The notes under the pieces were generated by a model that did not search any database, had not been told where the DNA came from, and saw only the letters and a program-made list of their open reading frames with translations. The position numbers and the translations under genes were made by a program. From assembly GCA_013054445.1 (NCBI GenBank), contig JAAMPI010001220.1, positions 1-17,497 on the forward strand: 17,497 nucleotides of DNA. Direction: 5' to 3'. Shown here piece after piece: positions 1 through 7,603 of this stretch (positions are counted from its first letter, which is position 1; each line of letters opens with the position of its first letter). Source of the stretch: Cudoniella acicularis. Lineage: Eukaryota; Ascomycota; Leotiomycetes; Helotiales; Helotiaceae.

Positions 1-500
1 GTGGCTTAGATCGTCGTCGGATGTCCGGAATGATGTCGGTATGATACGTGGCACGGGATGCCAGGTAATGCCATTGATTTCTATCATCATTGGGCCTTAG
101 CATCGGACCCCTATCGGCAGCAGATGGCTAATAAAAAGGGGGCTTCTCTGGACCCCCCGGGGCCAGAGATTAGTTCTGTACTAAATCTTTTTCTTCTTAC
201 ACGTGACTTCTTTGCCTACTAACGCCTCCTCCTCACATAGAGCGTTGTAGTAGGAAAATGAGGTAAGCGAGGTGCAATCCTAATGGCAGCGGAGAGGATA
301 CTGTCTTCCTATGTGATTTAAAGCCTTTTAAGTGCGAGTCCGGTTATGGTTATTATAGATATTTAAGGCCCGTTTAGAGACATTTCACGAATATGTAACT
401 TTGTGGTAACTTCTCTGAGCATTCTTGAAGTCTAATTACCCTGAGTCCACTGCTTAAGTTTTATGAACGGTCTACGGAAACACTCTCTCAACACGCTATA
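1..500. other. No gene seen; 3' flank of the CorA-like gene
   Basis: I see no convincing reading frame, splice pattern or RNA gene in this 500-bp stretch. It lies downstream of the minus-strand CorA-like gene and should hold that gene's 3' untranslated region and terminator. The only structure I can point to is the GC-rich inverted repeat listed separately at 145-169. The sequence is moderately AT-rich with several stops in each frame. Confidence 0.5.
145..169. repeat. GC-rich inverted repeat (hairpin candidate)
   Basis: TCTCTGG at 145-151 is perfectly complementary to CCAGAGA at 163-169. The 11-bp centre is accccccgggg, which can add about three C-G pairs. It lies about 330 bp past the stop of the minus-strand CorA-like gene. 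It could be a chance palindrome, a terminator-like hairpin or the end of a small element; nothing else supports one choice. Confidence 0.4.
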
Positions 501-2672
501 TTAGACGTTTTCTTCTACAGTCATATCCCGACCTCTTCTATCCCAAAAAGTGGCCATGGAGAGGGTCCCCAGTGCTAGAACTATTGTTGTAACCAGCGCA
601 ATCCAAATCTCTGGTCTTATCTTTAATCCACTATTTCCTTGGTCCCATTGAACTAACCCCGTACTAAAGAACGCCTAAATTTTCATCAGCCTCTCCAGCG
701 ACTCAAAACTTTGTACCCAAACACGGTCATAAATTCCCAAAAAGAAAAGAAAAAGGAAAACCAAAAGCAAGTACACACCAATACCAAATTGGCAGGCAAA
801 TAAACTATGGCGATAACAGTAAGAACTTTCATAGTCCGCGAATCCTGGTACGCTTTATGCTCCATCCTTACCCTCGCTTTCTTATCCTCTGCATCGGCAA
901 CCGCTATCCTCTCGAGGTTTAGTCCATTCTCGTGCAACAATTCCTGGCCGACGAGTTCAAGCATCTTATGGCTCTGTATTTTACACATATTAGTAAGCTT
1001 CGCAATTCCCTTCAACAAGAAATAAACATTTTTTCGTGAGGAAAGGACAAATTACTAGTTGTCTGATATCCTCTGAGAAAAGAAGGAGCTTCTCAACAGT
1101 GTTCAGGTGACTTTTCAAATCGTTGGCAATGTATTTTAGTTCGAGCTGGAAGGAAAGCTGGAGAGTGGGTTCGATTTCCACGTGTTTTCCCAGAGTTTCT
1201 GACTCAGAGTGTATTGTTTCTATGGTGGCGAGTGTGCTTTTTATTATGAAGAGCACGGAGAAGAGCTTCCGCCTCAAGAGCTGCAAGTCTTGGCTTTGGG
1301 AGATGTCAATTTCGTAATGGCCTTTTCGTTCTTTCGGGTATGCTACTTTTCTTTCCTATATCGCTCGCCATTAGTTTTATTACTAAACATGTGTTTGTGT
1401 TTCTATTTTGTTTTTGCCGGAGGAAAGGGGAGTGGGAGGGAAGATACTAACAAGTGCAGTAAGCTGTGAGCTTAAATAATTTAGATATGTCCTTAGTTTC
1501 GCTTGACAGGACGTCAAGTAGCGGATATGTAACACTAATGGATGCTCGTTATCATCAATCAGATTAGAGAGTAAGTCATTTAAACTTTCCCGGACGAGTT
1601 TTGGAGGCTGAATGATAATATATATTGACTGATTCTTTTTAGGACAATCGTCCATGTAAAATTGCTGGTATATGGCCGTGTGCCGACAACTCCATGGATC
1701 GGTCAAATCTCTCTCATGAAGCTCAAAATGCCTCATATTATAACACAGCTCTAGCTTCAAGTTAGCTTCCATCCTTTCCCAATTAAGAAAAGATGAGGGA
1801 GTGCAAACCAAAGGTTTTGATAGGTGAGAGGGAGACGCGGGCAAAGCAGGACATAAAATGCTCGTCGTGGCTGAAGCTTTTTTTCCCGAAGCCGAAGATG
1901 AGGTTGAGGAAGGGGGGAAAGATGTTGTAGTGGCTGCTGAGAAGTTTAAATATGGGTAGGGTAATTTTGAGGCGGGACCAGGTAGTTTGTTGGGATATGA
2001 GACTGGTGTGGTTAGAGGGATTGAAGATGGTTGAGCTTATGTGGATACGTAGGGGATTTACAAGACGCGGTTCGTTGGCAGACATGTTTGGGACTAGAAC
2101 TTCCATTAGTGGGGATTGTCTTTGGGTGACTGCTATAGGAGAGGGATTGGAAGTACTTTTAGGACTTGCTGGAGGCCTTCTATTGTTTGAAAAACAAGAC
2201 TCTGTACTAAATCTTAGGTCTATTAGTTACTTAACTAAGAAACTATTACATATACAATATCTCTGGAGGCTGGGGTCAGAAAGCTTTTCTAGTAGCTAGC
2301 TGTCTTCTCGTCGTCTTTGTAATAATTTTCAAATATGAGTGCCCGTAATGGAAGAGCATTATTTCAGATCACAAGACATGTATTTGGACAGGGAAGGTAT
2401 CAGAAGGATAAAACAGGAAGACTCCAGGAAGTCTTATGACCATGGACACTTATAGGGTAATGCGTACCTTTTCCAGGGAGACCGTCAAGTACCTCGACAC
2501 GAGTTTTAGAAGAGTCGCTCACAAATAGATCTCCCGCCCTGCTTTCAAGCTCTTCGTGAAAGTGTTTGGTATCATCCATGTGTATTTGGCCACCTGAAAA
2601 ATTGAAAGGATAGTTTTCCCAGTCCTGAAAAGGGCCTGGCATGATTACAGGGTTGTCTGGAAGCTTTCGCAT
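501..2672 (-). CDS. CorA-like two-transmembrane protein, five exons, one frameshift
   Basis: Uncharacterised fungal relative of CorA-type magnesium transporters, about 540 residues, probably in a membrane. Exons read by eye: 2672-2468, 2201-1452, 1355-1056, 973-779 and 674-501, with all introns GT-AG and in phase. Exon 1 has the DWENYPFN-type start seen in this fungal family. Exon 2 has a segment ending FPPFLNLIFGFGKK and later LCYNM and DPWSCRHTAIYQQF. Exon 3 is helical (LQLLRRKL, then LNTVEKLLLFSEDIRQL). Exon 4 ends in helix one (TMKVLTVIAIVYLPANLVL) and exon 5 holds FFSTGLVQW and helix two (EIWIALVTTIVLALGTL). The CorA GMN motif is absent, so ion transport is doubtful. Exon 2 contains a net +1 shift near 1783-1844, most simply one extra A in the A-run at 1788-1791. 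Without a correction, the product stops at 1783 and loses both membrane helices. It is divergent from the kinase gene. Confidence 0.72.
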
Positions 2673-2684
2673 ATTGTATCGTGT

Positions 2685-2708
2685 TCAAGATTTTTGATTT
2701 TGAGCCAT
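2685..2708 (-). promoter_or_regulatory. Seven-codon upstream ORF before the CorA-like start
   Basis: On the minus strand an ATG in a strong context (aagATGGct) at 2708-2706 opens a frame MAQNQKS that stops at 2687-2685, 12 bases before the proposed CorA-like start at 2672. If the transcript includes it, it would be expected to lower initiation at the main start. It is read directly from sequence; the transcript start is unknown. Confidence 0.35.
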
Positions 2709-3084
2709 CTTGAAAAGATGATCGAAGTAACTTATGAGTGTATTCTTAGAATTGGCGGCATGAATTTTGACGCCAGTTCCAGGTGAGTCTGTTCTCCTGG
2801 CAGTTTTCGTAGGCTCTGCATCTGATCAGCGCATGACAAGATGGCGAAGTAGTGGTTGCATGGATGCAATATGGGGCGGTATTATCAATCGTCAAATGGC
2901 CAACCACAAGCTGCATGGCGTGCTGCATCCTTTTTCAGTTGCCGATAGCTTGAACCGCCTGTATCTTGTATATTTCACGACGCCGCCATTGATTTCCCAA
3001 ATCCACTTTTATTTCTACGTTCAGGAAATTGTCCTCGTTCTCTTCCCAAACTCAGCACCAACTTTCCCATGATACTTGTCAAAT

Positions 3085-3336
3085 ATGGCCACCACAACCA
3101 TGCTACAACGATACCTCGATCGGTCGAAACTGAAAGCCTTGCTAGATAGAAAATACCCGGGTCAAATCTGCCCCGTCAAGGTGCGCATTCAAGCTAAGCT
3201 ACCCACTTCAAGGCGGAGAGCTAACAATTCTAAGCTCTACGGTGAATATGTGGACATAACTACGCCTGGAACACTCACAAAGGTTGAAGGTGCCCAAAGC
3301 TGCCCAAAGCGGTGTGCCATGTCGTTACACCACTGA
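3085..3336 (+). CDS. Orphan small ORF, 83 codons, possible gene fragment
   Basis: This frame opens with an ATG in a good fungal context (aatATGGcc) and runs 83 codons. The N-terminal part (MLQRYLDRSKLKALLDRKYP) looks like a short helix typical of N-terminal modules in fungal signalling proteins, and is followed by basic, strand-like sequence ending DITTPGTLTKVE. I cannot name the family. A perfect 10-bp tandem duplication at 3291-3310 lies inside the frame. With one copy the frame would run a little further in another phase, to a stop near 3360. It lies 421 bp upstream of the kinase-STAND-lectin start, on the same strand. It may be a decayed fragment, a small real gene, or an exon I could not connect. 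Confidence 0.3.
   Translation: MATTTMLQRYLDRSKLKALLDRKYPGQICPVKVRIQAKLPTSRRRANNSKLYGEYVDITTPGTLTKVEGAQSCPKRCAMSLHH
3291..3310 (+). repeat. Perfect 10-bp tandem duplication
   Basis: TGCCCAAAGC occurs twice back to back (3291-3300 and 3301-3310) near the 3' end of the small ORF. Ten bases is not a multiple of three, so copy number sets the downstream reading frame. Confidence 0.8.
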
Positions 3337-3756
3337 CAGCAAGCCCCTAGGACGAAATCGATAGCTTTACAATTGGTGGGGAGGATTAAAGAAGGGAGCC
3401 GCTGCCAGAAACAGCGGACGACGACGTGTCATTTTTTGAGAGGCGATGCAGAGCCTCGGTGAGGCAATTCGGCTGACAGGCAGAACTGCATCACTAATCA
3501 CGCGTTGTGTAACGTGAGCGCCCGATGTGTCTGGCCAGGGGTTATCTGGGTAATTGGAGGGGTGCCTCCCACTTTAGAATCAGTACCTGTTCTATGGACG
3601 ATTGGAAGTTCTTGGGTCAAATCTCGGGATTGCGGAGTAAGATAATTAATGTACTCAGTTCTATGAACTCGATCCAATCAGGCAAAGTGAATTAATTTTC
3701 TGCTTTTCTCTCCTAATCCTCGAATACCTGCCGTTTTCCCACGAGCCGTCAACAGA

Positions 3757-6700
3757 ATGGCAACAGCTTCACGTCTCCGAGCGGAGCTGGAAAAGAGAAA
3801 GATTAGGTCTAGTTCGGAACGATACTTTATCTCGAATTCAGACTTGAGCGCCGTTTTCACAGCAGCAGATGTTCGACAGTTGGTAGCCGAGCTGAAGTGT
3901 CGGACCGAAGACCGGGTTGGACTTCCTGGAGAATTATTTGCCCATGGAAGAACGACACTCGCCATACTCGTTTGGCTGAGGCAGGAGAATTCAATCCTCA
4001 ATTTTAGGACACGCGACATTCTAGATAAGAGTCTCCCTCTAGAAAATGTGGAGCAAGCGAATGCTCTTGCGCCCGGAGTAGGAAACGAATTTGTGACAGA
4101 AACACAATGGATGTTTCTTCCATACCAATTCGGACGCAATATGGCCCAAAGCCATAAGGAAATTAGAAGAGAAATAATTCTTCCTTTTGTTAACGAAGAG
4201 AATTTGGGGGATGGTGGCTTTGGGGAAGTTTTAAAAGTCACGATACCTGCCTCTCTACATCAATTTACTCTTGATCCCGACCCGGTAAGATCTTTCCAGT
4301 ACAATTTTAAAGGATAACTATTCATTTTAGATACATAGACAGGAAATTTGACAATCGTTCGAAAAAGGATCAAACGTTTACGGGGTCAGAGCGCTAAGTC
4401 GGCCAAGAGAGCTTTCGACCAAGAAAAGAAATGCTTACTCCTACTCCAGCACCCAAATATTGTCACATTCTTGGGTTCATACCAATACAAAGAAGAGTAT
4501 AACTTCCTCTTTTCTTTGTTTGATATGGATTTGGAGAAGATGCTAGAACTTGAGTTGCGTCTCGGAGATTTCAAATGGGACTTTACATTTTTCGGAGCCC
4601 TATATGGTCTAGCTTCCGCGCTCAGCAAACTTCACAATCATAATTTGGCGCTGGAGGAGGAGGATGAGGAACTGCAGATGACAGGCTACCATCATGACTT
4701 CCGTCCGAAAAATATTCTTGTCAACCAAAAGACTTTCATGTTGGCAGATTTTGGGCTCGCAAAACTAAAAGTCCAAGAAACCTACTCAAAGACGCCTTGG
4801 AAGGTCGGAACCGGTGATTATTTAGCTCCCGAATGTATGAATCAAGATTTCAAGAACCAAAACGTTGGTCGAGGAATTGATATTTGGGCACTCGGATGCT
4901 TAATAGTGGAAGTCGCTACGTATATGGAGAAGGGTCCGGAAGGATTGAAGCAGTTTCGAAAACAGAGAGATAGCGAAGGAGTCCAGCCGGGTTGGACCGA
5001 CCAAAACTTTTTCGACAAGAGTGGCGTAAAGCCCGAGGTACAGGACTGGATCAGTGAGTTGAAAACACATACAAGAACAGCATTCCTGGAGGAATTGTTG
5101 GAAGTAGCCGAGACTGCGCTGGAAATGGACCCAGATAACCGTCCAAAAGCAGAGAAAATCAGCCAGGCCCTCTACGAGTTGAATGTCAAAGCACATTTTG
5201 TCGCAGTTCAATCGGCCTTATCCGAATATGTTGACCTGGTGAACAAAGAGCTCACTGAAAGCCCCCTCAGGATGAAACTATGGAAAGAAATGGAAATTCT
5301 TCACCTCTTTGGTACGGTCCTCGGATTAGTCGGAGACAATAAATTTCCTGGCTTACTGAGGTCGGAGCACGAGATTCTGAAATTCAGCGAAAATTTGAAG
5401 AGTATTTTCGATGTATGTACGTCGCAAAATCACAAAATCAAAGTAGAGCCTGGCCCCCAAACGAAAGATATTAACTTTACGAGTCGATTTGACGAAGAGG
5501 TATCAAAAAACGTTGATCGACTTTTGCAATGGCTGCCACGCCAATATACCGAAGAGATAAAGACAAGGCTACCCCAGTTGGAAAAGGCATGTCTTGAATC
5601 TATCTACGATTTCGAATTTTACGAATATAACAACAAAATCGTATCGAAATCTTTTGACAACTCTGAATGGATCTTGAGACAGCCAGAGTACAAGACCTGG
5701 CTCAAGGCAGATTCGTCAAGCTTGCTTTGGGTCTTCGGGAGCCCGGGAAATGGCAAGAGCGATTTGGCCTCATTCCTTATCAAAGAGCTCGCTCCGTCGC
5801 TGATTACACAAAGTAAAGCCATGCCAATTGTCGCATATGTGTTCTGCAGTATTAGTGCTCTGGGGAAAAAGGATGCTAGATGGATGCTTACAACCATTCT
5901 TCATTGGTTGTTAAAGGATAATCCTTCCTTGATGCGAAAGCATGTACTACCAGCGTACCAGAAACAATCTCAGGAAAACCTCACCTGGACATTCGATACT
6001 GTCAGCCAAATGTTTCGCGGAGTAATGAGGGATATTGACCGCGCAGTATTTGTGGTCATAGATCGCTTTAATGATATAGAAGAATCGTCGAGGAAGGAGT
6101 TTCTGGATCTATTAACGCCATTCTTAAATCAGAAAGGTTCCAACCCAATTTTCAAGGCTATCATAATCACAAAAGCCCACTCGAAGCCCCGCGACATGCT
6201 TAAACAATGCCTGCAGATAGAGATTACTTCCAACAGTGCAAGGGAGAGTCTAGTCCCGACTCCGCCAAAAGGGTTTGAAATTGCGAGTTCCCAAGCGGAA
6301 TGGCCAGACAAGCTGCGTTTGAATGTCACCATCCCTTCTTATCCTCTGGCAACACCCCTTCCTCAATCTCCTCCTTCCGAAAAGGCTTTTCGTTTACCGG
6401 AATGTTCTATTCAAAACCCTAGTCATGCTACTTCACCTCCCACGCTCCGAACCTTTATCGCTGCCACCTGCTGGACTGGTTGGAACTACCGAGTATATTT
6501 CCAAGACTCTTCTAGCAGAATTACAGAGGTTAGTCAGTCACGTGGGAAGTGGACTATACGGCCCGACACCGTTGGCATCAGCGATGCAAAGCCACACTCC
6601 CCGTTAGCAGCGATCAATCGGTTTAATGGAAAAGAAGTACGTATCATTCAAAGCTCATTTTAACCACCACAGCAGGGGATTGTGATGATAACGGAATCAG

Positions 6701-7511
6701 ATACGCCTCTTCTATGTCACGAAAGACAATTCCCTCCATGAGCATTGTTACTATCAAGGATCTGAATGGTCCTCCGGTGCTCTGAAGGAACTTGGAATTA
6801 TCGTGTCAGAACATTCTTGCCTTGCTGCTGTTTCGTGGTTTTCAGGAATATATATCTATTATCAATGTAAGATTCTCTCCAATGTAAAATCGTGCCCAGC
6901 AATATTAGGTGGTAACCAGCGTAATACAGCGAGCGATAACATGATACAAAAATGTAGCTTCGATGAAGAAACCAATACTTGGAGAAAGGGGAGACAACTG
7001 GAGACAGCCATGCTAGGCTCGAGTCTCGCAGCGGTGACATTGATCAACAGCGTTGGAAGATCAATACACACTTACTTCCAGTGCATGAATTCTCATATAA
7101 AAGAAATAAAGGAGAATATTGATGACGACTCATATAGCACTGGTAAGTTTTAATGACTGTAATTGTTTGTTTTTGGAGCTAATAAACGTTGTCACAGGCC
7201 CTTTTCCTTTGCTCAAGACACCCGTTAATACTACACTCACTGCTGTTTCATGGATGGGAAACAGTGCGAACATCCGCCTCTATTGGCAGGCCGGAAATAG
7301 GAAATTCATGGAAGCAACGGGGCCTGATGAATGGGAGATAGGCATGAATGAAATTCCGGAGCCAATACCTTACGAAAATGACCTTCCTATGGTTGCCGTG
7401 GAGTGGGGATCCGGATCCTACAGAAGACTTTACACCCTGAGCAAGGATTTGAATGTAACAGAATATGTTTGGAAAGATATAGAGTGGACTGAAGGGAAGA
7501 AAGTTCAATAA
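3757..7511 (+). CDS. Kinase / NACHT-like STAND ATPase / fucose-lectin propeller fusion
   Basis: NLR-like candidate receptor, about 1179 residues. Exons: 3757-4284, 4339-6636, 6701-6866, 6909-7142 and 7198-7511. The start has a strong context (agaATGG). Residues 148-450 are a Ser/Thr kinase: LGDGGFGEV loop (150-158), likely beta-3 Lys185, catalytic HHDFRPKN with Asp296, DFG 313-315 and APE 339-341. It should be active, although the catalytic-loop Lys is Arg. Residues 451-620 are helical. Residues 620-835 resemble a NACHT NTPase: Walker A GSPGNGKS (643-650), a degenerate Walker B (VFVVIDRFND), then an AIIITK strand. A Pro-rich linker leads to residues 879-1179: six blades of an AAL-type fucose-lectin propeller, each with an A-A-V-x-W strand followed by an (I/Y)RLYxQ-like strand. 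Blades 1, 2, 5 and 6 keep the ligand Arg and Glu. The 42-bp intron at 6867-6908 is in frame and could be retained. Ligand and cellular role are unknown. Confidence 0.85.
6445..7511 (+). other. Fucose-lectin-type six-bladed propeller domain
   Basis: This is the C-terminal domain of the kinase-STAND fusion. The repeated strand pairs are: YRVYFQ...TEV (blade 1), IRLFYVTKDNSLHEH (2), IYIYYQ (3), IHTYFQ...IKE (4), IRLYWQ...MEA (5) and RRLYTL...TEY (6). Blades 1, 2, 5 and 6 carry the Arg and Glu that bind fucose in the AAL family; blades 3 and 4 have lost the Arg. A Trp follows the Glu strand in blades 1, 2, 3, 5 and 6. Three introns fall inside this domain, while the kinase-STAND part has only one. 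Confidence 0.78.
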
Positions 7512-7603
7512 AATTGTACGATAGAGATAGTTGTTCTTTTATTTCGGGCTAGTGGCCTGCTAATCTAAGACGGGACTATCCTCTTCGATCGTCGTGAACT
7601 GCT
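7512..7603. terminator. Convergent 3' spacer between the kinase fusion and Hsp70-like genes
   Basis: Only 92 bp separate the two stop codons. An AATAAA overlaps the kinase-fusion stop (7507-7512), and AT-rich sequence follows. The two transcripts very probably overlap at their 3' ends. No terminator can be mapped precisely by eye. Confidence 0.4.

Larger units (their letters stand above)
2709..3756. other. Divergent intergenic region between CorA-like and kinase genes
   Basis: This region of about 1 kb separates two oppositely oriented genes and should hold both promoters. It contains one small orphan reading frame (3085-3336, listed separately) and two small palindromes, CCGCTG/CAGCGG at 3399-3417 and GCCTC/GAGGC at 3453-3465. 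I see no RNA gene or other coding exon. The open frame 2767-3072 on the plus strand has no recognisable sequence and no good splice context. Confidence 0.45.

Noticed and set aside
173..2215. A 15-bp match (tctgtactaaatctt) near 175 and near 2201
   Set aside because: One match of this length is not surprising in 17 kb, the flanks do not match, and the second copy falls in an intron/exon edge of the CorA-like gene.
1952..2299. Plus-strand 115-codon frame
   Set aside because: It is antisense to exon 2 of the CorA-like gene, which has family-like sequence and in-phase splice sites on the minus strand.
4348..4350. TTG at 4348 as the start of the kinase part
   Set aside because: This is just inside exon 2; the glycine-rich loop lies in exon 1, and GTAAGA at 4285 with an AG at 4337-4338 joins the two in phase.
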